Below, one piece after another: positions 1 to 12,431 of a stretch of 64,000 nt of DNA. The notes below the pieces were generated by a model that was not told the origin of the DNA, searched no databases, and was given only the letters and a program-made list of their open reading frames with translations. Position 1 is the first letter of the stretch; each line of letters opens with the position of its first letter. The DNA is taken from assembly GCA_936450465.1 (NCBI GenBank), contig OW388290.1, positions 24,789,457 through 24,853,456 of the forward strand, in the 5' to 3' direction. The translations under genes and the position numbers were made by a program. Source of the stretch: Gibbula magus. Taxonomy: Eukaryota; Mollusca; Gastropoda; Trochida; Trochidae.

Positions 1-3000
1 AAAGATGAATTGCAATATTAAGATTTATGTCACATGCTTGAGACGTGAAACCAGAATTACTGAAAATAGTGTATGCTTTGCAGATGTTTACAAAGTTCGC
101 TTTAACACCTGCTTTATTTACAATATACACAACTACATATATGTTAAGTATTTTAAAGGGACACCGCGTCGAGGATAAAACTGAGATCATTTTTATCTAT
201 ATATGCTGATTAACGTGTCTGCTAACGAGTTACGCTTCGCTTCACTGTTAACATGCAGTAGTTTTTATCACTTATTACTACAATTGTCCGAATTTGGGGG
301 TCTGTGACATTATTGACTTTAACAGTACAATGACGTTACATAGGTTTTAAGTTTATAGAAATTTGAATATATAGGGGGGGATAAAGGTTAAGTCAATAGA
401 ATAAATATAATATTTGCAAATTGGGAATGTACATACATGTACACGTGTAAACAAACATTAGCTGATGTACAATCTCGTCACTTATATCATATGCTAATTA
501 AAGATGCAACCATTTTGTTTCATAATGTTTTATTCGGCTTTAATAAGTTCCAAAATACCCTGTGTGATAATTTTAGTTCAAATAATATCACTTGCATATT
601 CATCCTTAATCGCCAAATATATCAAGTTTACTAGTTTCCAATAAAACTCGAGCAACATCATTAAACATAATGTAGAAACCAAAACTACACGTCGTCGTCC
701 CATTGACATGCACAGTAGTTATAAGATCTATTACACATGATCAAGCTCAATTTGTCTTTTTGTCTATTATAAGTTGCTAGATTACGTTCGATTAATTGAC
801 TAATCGCGATACATTGTCCGGTTTTCGATCAGAAATCACGTTTTTGTATCTTCATATCGTCACTATACAGAGTCGACTATCATCAAAATAGTAATGATCG
901 GCAACGGTCAGTACTTCTCGATAAAATAACACCATCTATATTTACAACTTTTGGCATATGTGACCTCAACAACACAATGGAACCACCTTTTACAGACTGC
1001 GTGATGATAGAAATTTATTTCAAACGTTATATATATAGTAATCAAAATGCATCAATTGAGGGTTTGGCTATTGATAAATACTAACAGAACCAAAATCAAA
1101 CTTTCTGATGTAAAATTGTGTCATGTTAGCTGTTTGATAACATGCATACAGATGCAAATTGTTACTGCAGGTATAAAGAATTATGATTAATCAATCAAGT
1201 TCATATAGCGCCATGAAACAAGTAGTACCACACAAGCAGTATGAAGAAATATGATGTGGCTTCAACATAACAGGTAACAACAAGAACAACGTCTTTTAAA
1301 TATCCAAGGCATATGCTGAAGACATATAACAATTTCAATACATTGTAGTTACAAATGTTTATACAGAATATACTTTAAGTGATAGAACCCTACCTTGTGT
1401 GGTGTTTACTTGAACTAATTGTTCCATTCCTTCCAGTCGGTTCCTCCCTCAGTCAACCATCTGTAGAGAAATCAGTATTCATAATGCACACATAATAGTT
1501 GAGGTGAATACAGATGATGGCGTATTCAATGCACGTATACTTTACGTACATTCATACACTGTACAATCAAATACATTATGGTTTTGTCAAAAAGGCACGG
1601 ATTTTTTAGATTTTGAACTCAGTAAATTTAAAATTGAATTATATTGAATACCGTAATTTTGGAATGTTACATATTTGAAACGATTTTCACTTTTCAAACA
1701 TTGTATGTTGCAGTATGAATTTACGAAATCTACCTGAATTATTGATACAAACACGCTGATGCTAATGACAGAAATAATGCTCATCCCGGAGAGCAGTATA
1801 TTGTCGTATAATGTGATATTGTTGATAGAAAAATAAGTTTCTTTCAAAAGAAAAAGAGATAAAATAAAAACACGAAATTGCAGTTTTGATGATAAAGCTT
1901 AAAACATGAACCAGATTATCATAATAAATTGGAAATAGTGAATAACCAATATACTAATAATAGAATAATCATGGTCTGTTCCATCGAGTACGTAGGAAGA
2001 AACACCCAGGTTCAAATCGACCCTATCTCGAGAAATACCGGGACACGAACTAGTTCTGCAGATTCCTCTCCCAAGATCGGTTTGGCGAGGGAACTCCAAA
2101 CGAAATGAGTTCGTATCCTGGTAGATGTATTATTTTGCAACTTTTGTTCCTCGGAAAACTGTCAATTTTAATCAGACTGAATGACAACCTTCCGTCTTTG
2201 ACAAAGTGCTGCTGATAATTATAAGGAAGGCAGGATGCAGAGACAGATCTTGCGTGAGGTCACGCCATCACACTCCACGCTGTCATCTCACAACACAGAC
2301 AGGTCCCTGTACCTGTCAGCTCTACACACTTATTAACTAGACATTCTGTGATATGAACTGAACACAAAGGTTTTCATGTCCCTGCAGGTTAGTGTGCAGA
2401 AGCCATGTTCCGTGGAGTAAAGTTTCCTGTTGGTTTCGAACTTAGCCGAATTATGAAAATGGTGAGATTTGGAAATTGGATTTATTTTTGTCATATGAAA
2501 ATAAACCTTATATTACTGATTTGCTTCAATAATAATGCACCAATTTGCATGTGCTGTGTTCTTACGTTGATTGCATTGATTGTTTTTATAAGTCTTATAT
2601 ATGTTACAGTAGTCAGACAAGTCTAATGTTGAAATGTTAGAGCAGCCTTAAGCTTCACACTTGCAAATATCATTTACAAACGAATAATCTTGATTGACTT
2701 TCACTATATTCTCAGCCATTCATGATGTCCTAAGCCACAGATTACCAACACTTTCGAATTTATTGTGTTATTTAACTGTACATGTAAAAAATACCTTCAA
2801 TCGAACGATCCAATACAAACGAAACCTTATATATTGTACATGATTACAAGATCAAAGTTAACAACGCAGATCCACTCTTTTGATTCAGGTAAGTTACAGG
2901 TACGTGTACCTAACCGTGTATTTAATATAGAAGTGCCGCACCATGAAGCATTAACTCTATTGATACTACCTTAATCTACCTCAACATAAACATTAGTGTT

Positions 3001-3189
3001 AGCTTACACACAATAGAAGTGGTAAGTGCACCGGTCTCAATATACCGTATACTAATGTGGCTCTGATTGCTTTGCCATATACATGTATATGGTGTGTGAT
3101 ATAAATACGGTGAATATCGTCACTACCCCTCGTCAGATCGATAGACATCAACAGTCCTGTTAATTCGGCTCAAAGACCGACTGCGACGT
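1..3189. other. AT-rich stretch without a recognised gene
   Basis: I see no gene family, long reading frame or clear transposon here. Reading frames are short and AT-rich. Two spots have exon-like signals. One is a minus-strand stretch at about 1,394-1,462 with an acceptor-like CTCTACAG and a donor-like AAG|GTAGGG. The other is a plus-strand ATG at 2,405 in a good initiation context (GCC before ATG), preceded by an acceptor-like CCCTGCAG and followed at about 2,461 by ATG|GTGAGA. If read through, the frame from 2,405 gives 73 residues ending in a hydrophobic segment. Neither is supported by any homology, so they are listed as weak candidates only. Confidence 0.5.
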
Positions 3190-3420
3190 TGACACTATCG
3201 TGACTTGTTTATAACATGCCGTTGACGGTATCTTGTAATTATTTACTATATCTGTTTGACGGTATCTTGTTACATGGCGTGAACGAAATCTTGTAGCTAT
3301 TTACGACATCCCATTAACGTCATCTTGTGGATGTGGACGGTATCTTTGAGCTTTTTTTCAACATCGCGTGAACGGTATCTTGTAACATTTTACGGCATCC
3401 CGTTGACTGTATCTTGTAGC
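3190..3420. repeat. Degenerate minisatellite, GACGGTATCTTGT motif
   Basis: The phrase (T)GACGGTATCTTGTA followed by ATTTACGACATCCCGT recurs about six times with substitutions and length changes, at a spacing of roughly 35-45 bases. It is related to the cleaner 33-bp array at 3,755-3,890. The SINE-like sequence at 3,415-3,600 separates the two, which suggests a single old array split by an insertion. Confidence 0.7.
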
Positions 3421-3600
3421 ATTGTTACATTTGGGATAACACTACCTTCAATAGTACACTTTCTTGTACTTTTTCGGGCCTTGGAGGATTCGAACCCACA
3501 CCTCCAGAGTAAGGCAACTATCGCCAGCACTGACCAACAGCTTACCACACGTCCACGGGGCCTCGACAAAAATCAAGGTCCAACAATCGATAGTTAAGAT
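3415..3600 (-). mobile_element. tRNA-derived SINE, minus orientation
   Basis: Read on the minus strand, this has a tRNA-like head with an A-box-like stretch near GTGGTAAGCTG and a B-box GGTTCGAATCC (plus-strand complement at 3,486-3,496). A body follows containing GAAAAAGTACAAGAA and GGTAGTGTTATCCCAAATG. The same body and B-box recur at 18,776-18,934. More diverged relatives lie at 23,885-24,010 and 38,690-39,010. The end motif TTTGGGATAACAC is repeated at about 3,716, so part of a second copy may abut. Internal Pol III promoter boxes of this kind are the hallmark of tRNA-derived SINEs; the family name is not known to me. Confidence 0.65.
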
Positions 3601-3754
3601 ATTTTGACATTCAGTACCCCTCTGATAGATGTTAAATTGGCACAGCTCCCAAGGCTGAATGCATTAGATATACATGCCATTTAGTGCATATATCTAACAG
3701 TGTTATATTGTTCCATTTGGGATAACACCACCTTATAGGTAAGGTATATTTTGT

Positions 3755-3890
3755 AGCTTCCTGTGGACGGTATCTCGAACTGTTTACGACATCCTGTGGA
3801 CGGCATCACGAACTGTTTACGACATCCTGTGGACGGTATCTCGAACTGTTTACGTCATCCTGTGGACGGTATCTTAAATTGTATCTGTTT
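3755..3890. repeat. 33-bp tandem repeat, about four copies
   Basis: The unit GTTTACGACATCCTGTGGACGG followed by (T/C)ATC(T/A)CGAACT repeats with a 33-base period. Because the period is a multiple of three, the minus strand shows a short repetitive reading frame over the array. I regard that frame as a by-product and not as a protein. Confidence 0.8.
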
Positions 3891-4138
3891 ACGATGACAC
3901 CGTTGTAATGTTTTGACAATGCTAAACTATTAGATGCTCTGTTGATCCCAACTGTTTTGTTAAAAAACGAGTAACAAATATAAGCGGGATTTACGTACAC
4001 TTCTGTGCGTTGGATTGCCTAATAAATATTGGCACCAATTTCCACATAAAATGATAACCCATCAAAGCTTTGGCCCGCCTCTCTCCAGTTCACGGAATGG
4101 ACTGGTCGCTATAACAACTCCATTAGCGTGAGTTAGGA

Positions 4139-4343
4139 CAAAGGTATAACGATCATTGGTTAAACAAAGATATATACCTTTTGTCGCTGTACCTTAACCA
4201 ATGCTGAACTTGAGTCGTCATATAAAGGTAGACTGGTTCAAGCCTCTCAATGGTTATTTTATCTTAGCTACACAATGACTGCAACGTCATCCCAAAAAGC
4301 AAGTCTATCTTTTACCGAGAAAATATATTCCCTAGCTTTTTAA
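4139..4343 (+). promoter_or_regulatory. Possible TATA/CCAAT promoter with a 22-codon ORF
   Basis: TATAAAGG lies at 4,221-4,228, about 54 bases before an ATG at 4,275 that opens a 22-codon frame ending in TAA at 4,341-4,343. Just upstream are two interleaved inverted repeats. CATTGGTTAA (4,154-4,163) pairs perfectly with TTAACCAATG (4,194-4,203) and supplies CCAAT boxes in both orientations. CAAAGGTATA (4,139-4,148) nearly pairs with TATACCTTTTG (4,173-4,183). This could be a pol II promoter with a tiny first exon, a MITE end, or chance in AT-rich DNA. No protein family is recognised. Confidence 0.25.
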
Positions 4344-5420
4344 AATGTGTTAATAAAATAATATTTTTATGACTATATATATATAAAATTTCATTTATAA
4401 TTTCTTAGAGGCCAATTGTGAGACTACATAAACGTTATAGATCTAAGTTGGCTATGGTTCAGTTCAGTATATAGAGTCTAGTTACGTCAATAGGACTGCA
4501 ATCAATTTTGTTTTGTTTTACAAATGAGCAATGTGCACATCTAAATCACAAATACTCCGAAACATTTCAACAATTATATTTACTGCTGCAACTGTTGTTC
4601 CTAATGACCCGTGTTTGTTTCTGTAAACCAATGGAATGAAAGGTAATCAACAGAGCTTTAAGAAAAGTGTTTTTTTTTACAATTAATGTTAAATTAATGT
4701 ATTTTACATTCGAGTGTCAGGGATTGCATGTTATGCATTTCACAACTTCCCCTGTAAGTCATAGCTCGGGCCAGTCTCCATCACTGACTAATTCACAACA
4801 GTTTTCAAAGATATAGCTGAGGATGTATTTCTGGAAGCTAAGATGTGTAAGATAGTAATTGGCCTCTCTGTCAACAGGATCTCATGACTCACAAGTTTGT
4901 TTGCAAACACAAGCATATACAGACTAGAAGGGAATCCATACAAAGGAAAGTGACGTCAGCATATATTTGAAGCATTCATTGATCTTTTAAAAAGTAGAAT
5001 GTACGAAGATACAAAGGGAAGCTTCATGTGCATATCACTTGTAGTGTTGCAATTCATCGTGAGTAAGCAATTATAATATTATAACCTTGTACCAACAACT
5101 ATTTCATGTTCTCCTCATACAATTATGTCACTGTGCGCACGAGTGCACCTGCATCCCAACTGTTTGTTCATATATAATTTCAACTGAGAGAAAGGCCCTT
5201 AATAATTTGTAGCATAGTTTTAACTAAACGAGTACTAACAGTTTGCGCAGACCGTTAAAGTGACCAAGGGATTACATTTGCAGATCTCAAATGAGAGATC
5301 AACTGAATCGAACTATAAGTGTAGTTTAATGTAATTTTGTATGGGGTCTTTGAAGGGCATTCAGAAGTGGTATACATAAGAACATGACTATTTTCTGGAT
5401 AACAACTTCTTCAATATGAA
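4344..5420. other. No gene seen
   Basis: AT-rich sequence with short open frames only. I see no repeat shared with the rest of the window and no recognisable coding or RNA signal. Confidence 0.5.
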
Positions 5421-5560
5421 ATTACACGACGTTTCCGCACCACTGTTTTGTTTGCTATATAAATGTATCACATTTTATCACATCTTGTTATTCATTAGAT
5501 TCCACCCGATGAAGGAGTGAATATATACTCCGAAACGTCGTGTATTTTCACACGTAAGAA
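5420..5560 (+). repeat. Penelope-type remnant with hammerhead-like core
   Basis: At 5,506-5,539 the order is CCGATGA, GGAGT (5,514-5,518), an AT loop, ACTCC (5,527-5,531), then GAAACGTC. This follows the hammerhead ribozyme core CUGAUGA / stem II / GAAA, with one change in the first box. Such motifs are known from the long terminal repeats of Penelope-like retroelements. GAAACGTCGTGT (5,532-5,543) also has an exact inverted partner at 5,424-5,435. The similarity continues outwards for about 30 bases, so two oppositely oriented repeat ends may be present. I could not build a convincing stem I, so cleavage activity is doubtful, and the Penelope assignment is an inference. Confidence 0.35.
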
Positions 5561-6370
5561 GATGTAATCGAGAAAATCTACCTGTCCTTAATTTTGTATG
5601 CATGGATGTTGTCATACTATACATTGTAGATGTAATATTATAAAATAAATTACAAATGTAAGTAAACATTATACCAACATGGTCTGTTCTATGATGCAAA
5701 AGGATGTTCGAAGTACTAAATGAAATCGAACTAATTAGCATATATTGTAATTTGACATAAACGGGCAACGTTTTGAATGCTTTTGTATTCAGCACAATCA
5801 CATTTAGCAACGATATGTGTATGTCTGGTATAAAGCCGATTAGCTACAAATCCAAATGTACTCAATACGTTGTAAAGACTTATTCATAAGGTATTGTACG
5901 ACAGTACACATAGAGGGAGGGGGCTTAATTCCATGAGCACTTATATACGTCGAAAGACTTATTCATTAGGTAAAGCGGGACTATATACATTCACAGGTAG
6001 ATGACGGGTTATTTACAGAGTGAACACTTTGCTGAAGAGTAAATCCATGGAATGCAGTCGTAACACGAATAAGGTTCGTGTCACTGTGTAGTGATTTACA
6101 TCTTACATTCATGTGCTTTAGAACACCACTCAATGCCAGTCACACATGTACATGCAGATGCTTAATGGACTATGCAATCAATACATACATTCAATATTAC
6201 TTTCACTTGTACACAGAATGTGTATACACTCATGAGCCAAATATGTACCTATAACTTGCCCGTGGAGGATATGTCAATATAATGTGCAATACCTCTGCAT
6301 ATATGACGTCACACTAGTTCTGACGCCAACTTTAACCACACTGTCGACTACTTCACTATACACTGTTTAA
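5561..6370. other. No gene seen
   Basis: Low-complexity, AT-rich DNA. A minus-strand frame of 110 codons overlaps the left part (5,478-5,810), but it runs through the repeat remnant at 5,506-5,543 and has no family resemblance. Confidence 0.45.
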
Positions 6371-7470
6371 TCAGTTTCTTCCCACAGAGGTTACTGATTT
6401 CCTAATCTCTGTTCTAGAAGGCCTGACTTTCTCGGCTTCAACAAACTTCCCTAGCGAGGGAAAGGGAGACCTCATACTGTATCATTGCTTCTTAACCAAC
6501 GGAAAGTCATCTTTCAGCGGCCATGGCGACTGAGTGACTTCAAAAATCTAGGGATTTGACTCTTAAGGGTCTCAAAGGTGAACGTGTTGAGACTGTGTCT
6601 GAATACAAGTATCTAGGAACCTTCATTGACTCCAAGCTAAACTGGAAGTCTAACACTGAAGCTTTATATAACAAATGCCAGCAGCGTCTTCATCTCATGC
6701 GCAAACTCCAAAGCGCATTTATCCAAAGCATTTTAACGTTTTAATTTCATTGTTGGTACGGGTCTCTCTCAGTTCATCTTAAATCTACAGTGAACAAAAT
6801 TGTAAACGTTGCAAGTAAAATCGCTGGGGTCAAGTTTGAATGTTTAACAGAAATATATGAGCGGCAAATCTTAAATCAAGCTGTTAAAATCATATCTGAC
6901 CCAACTCATTATTTACATTCGGAATATCACATCCTCCCTTCAGGCCGCCGCTATAAAGTTTTAAAAACTAAGAGAGCCCGTAAGTCACTTGTTCCAAACA
7001 CAATATCTATTTTAAATAAATGTGTAAATACTTATATTTATATTATTTATATGTCAATAGAATGATATGATGGATTTGTATCCCTGTTTTTAAGCTTTGT
7101 TGATGTAAAGCAAATTCATGAAAAGGCAATAAAGTATTTTTATTGTTATTATTAATTAGCATACGTATGTCCGTCGATTATATCTGACGTAACTAAGATA
7201 AATGAACTATGTTTGGTATTTTTCGCTCTGATTTGGTCTTCTTTATTTATAAACATGTTTATGATCAATTGTTTATAAACATATTTCGAGGAAAATACAT
7301 TAAACGAGAAAACGTTTATCTAACGCTTATTTCATCATTATGACGTGTCATTGGCAAATGCCACTTTTATAACGGCGTCGCAAATACAACCAATCAGGAC
7401 ACTCACTAACTCAATTCAGCGCTTATAGAATAGAGGTTAGGATAGGAAATCTGAAGGGAAGAGAATGACC
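6371..7470. mobile_element. MITE-like element M0 with a nested LINE
   Basis: Left arm 6,371-6,450 (CTTCCCACAGAGGTTACTG, then a CTGTTCTAGAAGGCC block) and right arm about 7,413-7,469 are inverted copies of each other. The right arm holds AGAATAGAGGTTAGGATAGG and GAAGGGAAGAGAATG. The same arms bound M2 (26,861-27,303) and M3 (41,363-41,910). The interior has a LINE 3' fragment inserted after GACTCTTAA at about 6,562, and M-type interior resumes after about 7,150. Flanks differ from those of M2/M3, so this looks like an independent insertion of the same family. No transposase is present, so it is non-autonomous. Confidence 0.6.
6556..7065 (+). pseudogene. Non-LTR retrotransposon RT C-terminus, 5' truncated
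   Basis: The frame encodes the end of a LINE reverse transcriptase. The thumb-region phrase EYKYLGTFIDSKLNW is followed by KIVNVASKIAG and the C-terminal LPSGRRYK motif seen in several animal LINEs. Catalytic motifs lie upstream and are missing because the copy is 5' truncated at about 6,562. One in-frame TAA at 6,742-6,744 interrupts an otherwise continuous frame. A short 3' UTR follows the TGA at 7,063-7,065, with AATAAAG at about 7,128 and a T/A-rich tail to about 7,150. The whole fragment sits inside MITE M0. The clade is uncertain (Rex1-like or another CR1/Jockey-group lineage). It is non-functional. Confidence 0.75.
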
Positions 7471-10224
7471 TTTCAAATAATATTCATTTTATCAACCTCA
7501 TGAATGATTTGGTAATCATACCATAACACACACCATACATACCAACTCATTAAATCGCTGAATGGAAATTTTATCCCATGAACTATTGTTTAGTATTTTG
7601 TTATTTAAACAATGCAAGAACTTTCAACCTTTGGCATGTCATTTCAAAATTGAATTAAGTGTGAACAAAGGTTATTTCACTAATATAATGGTAGTTCAAT
7701 AATATGTTTACTTATATACATTATATATCCCGTACCATTCATTAAATGTCAATTTTACACATTTCAATTGATAAAAAAAGCCTGACATTTGACAAACTCA
7801 ATTCAGTATCCACTGTTGATCAACTACATTGCCAAGACCCATAAGAAAAAACCCTTTGAAAGAAACAACGAACATCATAAAATAAGTAATTTAAAAGTAT
7901 TACCATTTACTGAACAGAAAACGGGAACATATAAACATCATACTTGGAAATGTACAATGTCATTTATTTAAGGTCACAGACAAATGATGATCGAATAAAC
8001 ACCCTTCAAACACGTCAACTGGATATTTTGGGAATATTATTGTACAAAAGAAACACATGATTATTAAGCTAAATTAGAGTAATGTCCCCTGGTGCCATGA
8101 CTACGAGTACACACACGGGTCTATGGTTGCTCAATGAGGCGTTTCAGCCCTGTCCCAGGGGAATCCATGCAGCCATGTCACGCGACGGGTTTTAAGTCTA
8201 CAGTCTACTATTATTATATAACAAATACACGATTTCCGTAATAAAACGTGAACATTTCTTTTTAGTTTTTTTTAGCTACTTATTACGCACTTAATTAAAA
8301 CATCACCTATCTTCTTGGAGTATATGATCATTTACTATGAAGCAGTAATGCTTATTATGATTTCTTTGTTTTACATCTTGTTCTAAAGATCCGTTGAAAT
8401 TTTACAATGAACACATCTAACATGCGTTGACCGGAATTAAATTTTATGAAACTTAATTCCTAGATCGCTATTGAATTTTCCTTACAGGCACATGAATGGA
8501 TTACATGATGATGAACTATTTAATATAAACAGATGTTATTAGCATTCGAAAATGTTATCACTTAATATTGAATACATAATTCAAAATATATGTAAGACAA
8601 CTAATCTTTCAAAAAAGAACATGCGAATGATAGAATCAGGTTTCTAAAATAATGGCCATGGCTGTTTGAATTTAATTACATTAGAAATAATATTACACCC
8701 TGATATTTTCATACAGTTGTTATCAATGAAAATGTAGACACACCAATTCTTTATTAAGAATGAAAAATGAAATAAAGGAGGGGGAAATAAGATAACAACT
8801 TGGAAAAAGGAAATTGTGTTGAAATTATTAGACAGCTTATCGTAACTAAGTATCCCTCTCATATATTAAAACTGTTTTTATCCCAAAATAATATTAATTT
8901 TAAGATGTGTATATTTGTATACTAATATAAAACGGTATACTACATGTACCTGTCCATGCATCCCTGTATGTGAACATCTATCCGGGACCTAGCCTGCGTA
9001 CGGACTGTACACAGCTTCGCCTGGGAACCCGTCAGCTACTCTGATCTTTGTCAGACTGTATTGATGTCCTAACGTCTCTTTATGTCGGTCACGCACTTGC
9101 AATGTTAAACCCACTTACTGTAATAAGCTAGAAAGAGTTATCTCCCTTACTTGGTGATACGTTGGCGATAAATACAGCGTTGTGTTGAGATGAAAATTGT
9201 CTTGTTTAACATAGACTGTTGCCTATTTGGTCCGTGCGAAGATTAGTATATTGGCGTTCTGAACTTTCTGATATAGAAACGGCAAGTAATATCCATGAAT
9301 TAGTAATTCCATAGTTTTTTTCCTTTAAATGTTTAATCATTATATCTAATAATAATCATAATATATCATATTATTCTTGTTTTAATTTTTTCTTATTTCT
9401 CTTCATGTATTTTCAAAATTTGACGATTTCTCAATATTGATAATTTTGCTTAATATACTCCTAACCACTGTAATAATTTTTATAAGATCTCACCTCCCGC
9501 CAAAAGAAAAGCTGCCAACAAAAATACGATTAAAACAAAGTCAAATCGTCCAATGAGAATCACGTTGTTCCAAAGAAGAACGACAAAGAACATTTATCTC
9601 AACGTTTTTAAAAAATCTTTAGTTCCAGGTGTTTCTAGGTGGTATGTCTGTACACATGGATTCTCATGCCCAGAAGCCAACGAACCTACCTTCTGGAAAC
9701 TTTGTCTTAATAACTTTCTAAAAAACACGCCTTTTTTAAGAATCATCTGGTTAGACGCTCCTTAACTAGATAGATGAGTGAAAAAGGGTGTTTTCCCCGG
9801 TTTATGACGCCATAAAGCAACAATACGCCAACGAATTAAAGTCGAAACGGTACCTTATGTCGACAACATGCTATTAGCTCAATTTCCATATTTCATAAAT
9901 TTCAAAATAATATGAACTATATATTATCATTATATGATACCAAAATCAGATAATTTAAATTTTCCTTTAATTCCCTATATTCATTCTAGTTGTTGTTTGT
10001 GGATATGAAAAGCCTGTTGCATGATAAACATCGGTCACATTTTGTTTTTAGTTATATCTGTATGGTTTACACCTTGAATTGAGATAACAATGGAAAACAT
10101 CTAACCCAGTGGAATAGAAACGTTCTATTCCGATTATTTTAATATTTTGTAACTTCAGTTCATGCTGTTCAATTCTTTCACAATGTTCAAAAGATATCAG
10201 TCTAACTGGCTTTGCGAAGATGTG
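7471..10224. other. No gene seen; one GC-richer patch
   Basis: Mostly AT-rich sequence with scattered short frames. The patch at about 8,980-9,140 is less AT-rich and ends in GAGTTATCTCCCTTAC (about 9,130), a phrase I associate with dispersed repeats of molluscan genomes. This is knowledge from memory, not checked. I cannot assign a gene. Homology to the tandem units is not visible until about 10,225. Confidence 0.4.
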
Positions 10225-11725
10225 ATCACATCGACATGGTTAGGAATCATTCGTAAAATCCTAACATCTCGTATATATTCTACTGTCCCGTAAAGATAGT
10301 AGATTCTAAATACGTATAAAAAATGTATACAAATTCATATTAATGCCGATAGTTAAAATACTGAATTTTTAAAATAAAATTGTCATAATATGAATATTGT
10401 TTCCATCATATTTGTGTCGACGGGAGAAAATATAAAATAATCTATTTGCTTCCGGACTTGAAATAAAGAGGACACATTTAGCAAAAAGGCAGTGGAAGAT
10501 TATTGACTGAACCTTACTATCCACTGCTTTCACTTTCCCCAAAGTAAAAAAAGCTTATCAGCCCTTTATTTTAAACCCTATTTCCCTACCACACACGGGG
10601 TGAATGCTGGAGAGACAGTCATATTGGGATATATCTTGATTTGAAAACATACATGTAAGGGATATTTTTGGTAGCAGTTTGGCAACATTAAGTATAGTAC
10701 ATTCTTTACAAAAACCCTTGAATATAAACAAACCAGTACCGATTTCCTCACAATTGCAAGTTCACTTGGTAGTAGGATAAATAACAAATTGTTAACGAAA
10801 TAGTTCAGTAAGGTTTCAAAACAAAACATCACTATAGTTAAATTAATTTGCCATGGATATGTGCCAGTGATTCCATGAGAAATTTAAATTTACCAATTTA
10901 TAATAACAACTTTTTTTCAACCTTACTTTGGTATCTCGTGGGTAAGTAGAACAGACTAAATCAGTTAGAAAATATAAGATTTCTAATGCTACCCAGACGT
11001 ATAATCACACGAATTATATGTTCTATTTTCACGAGGGTTTCATTTCAAGTAAGGTTTACTGAACAAAGTATTGATTTGACATTTCAGAAATATCTTTCTA
11101 GAAATATGACTATTTTTAAACGAAAATGTATTAGTGAAAGTTGAACTTCTGAAATAGAAAATATGAATTTTCTCAATCGCATTAGTGATACATTTAAGAT
11201 GCATATTAATAACTTGTTTTATAATATTTAATGGATACATGTAACTGTGAAGTGCTATCCATGAGATAAACACGTCCTGATAATTTAGAGGATTCACTGC
11301 TTATTTGATTCACAATATGGCCATACCATTAACACCATTTAGAAGTTCAAGAGGATATGGTGATAAAACTGTCCATCACTTCACACTAACGTATCTGACA
11401 CCGGCATATACCGTTATTAGATCTGCAATACGATAACAGAGAATTTTACCGATGCCATTGTTCAACATATAATGTTAATATACATAGTACCAATCACCTT
11501 AGATGCACTTACATCGGTCTACTATAGCATCATAAATGTAGACAATCATGAAAACAACCAATCCGGACAAATGCAGACAATGAATAAAGGAAATTGTAAG
11601 AAAGCATGTTTAATACAAAATAATACTACCACCTGTTGTGTCGTCTCATTATCTCACCTGTCTTGTTACCTGGATCTGTTTACTGAATAAATCAATAAAC
11701 AGCTAGTTCCTCAAACTGTTATTTT

Positions 11726-12060
11726 GTAGTTCCCCAGGCTGAATGGTTGTTGTTTTGTTATATAAAATTCCGTTCTCATGGGACGATTTGTAGTTCCCCA
11801 GGCTGAATGGTTGTCGTTTTGTTATATAACGGTCCGTTCTCATGGGACGATTTGTAGTTCCCCAGGCTGAATGGTTGTCGTTTTGTTATATAAAGGTCCG
11901 TTCTCATGGGACGATTTGTAGTTCCCCAGGCTGAAAGGTTGTCGTTTTGTTATATAAAGGTCCGTTCTCATGGGACGATTTGTAGTTCCCCAGGCTGAAA
12001 GGTTGTCGTTTTGTTATATAAAGGTCCGTTCTCATGGGACGATTTGTAGTTACGACTTGT
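11726..12060. repeat. 64-bp minisatellite, five copies
   Basis: GTAGTTCCCCAGGCTGAA recurs at 11,726, 11,790, 11,854, 11,918 and 11,982, and the array ends with a partial copy at 12,046, giving an exact 64-base period. Each unit also carries GGTCCGTTCTCATGGGACGA, which contains the short inverted repeat GTCC/GGAC. The corresponding points of U2 (about 26,445) and U3 (about 40,930) have one short GTAGTT stretch without expansion, so the array arose in U1 alone. Confidence 0.95.
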
Positions 12061-12431
12061 AGGGACCAACTTTAATTGCAGTGAGAGAATTCATCTGCAT
12101 TGCAGGCCGTTTCGACATATTGTCTTGGTACTACAGGATTGCTACATATTGTATCTACAAATGGCACAATGTAAACAGGCCTTTAGTACAGAGCTTCATA
12201 TTTAGACCAGACACGAACAAAATATTCGTTTTTAGTTATATTGTTTTCCTAGGGAATCAAATTCAGAAAAGTCTGAACTGAAACAGATGATGGCTAACCA
12301 TTGACTGGCGTTGAAAAATGTGATACAATGAAGATCTATCAACTTGATTTCAAGAACTATATTTACGAGGTTTCTTGCAACATATACTGTCCAATTAAAA
12401 CACTAAACATGTATCTTACTTTGGAATATGA

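Noticed and set aside
11040..11297. Minus-strand frame sharing IFLKCQIN with U2 (25,439-25,696)
   Set aside because: The two frames agree only over a short stretch and diverge or stop beyond it. The shared part is explained by DNA homology of block a.
11726..12060. Regularly spaced repeats as a possible CRISPR array
   Set aside because: Units are contiguous 64-bp copies without unique spacers, and the context is eukaryotic.
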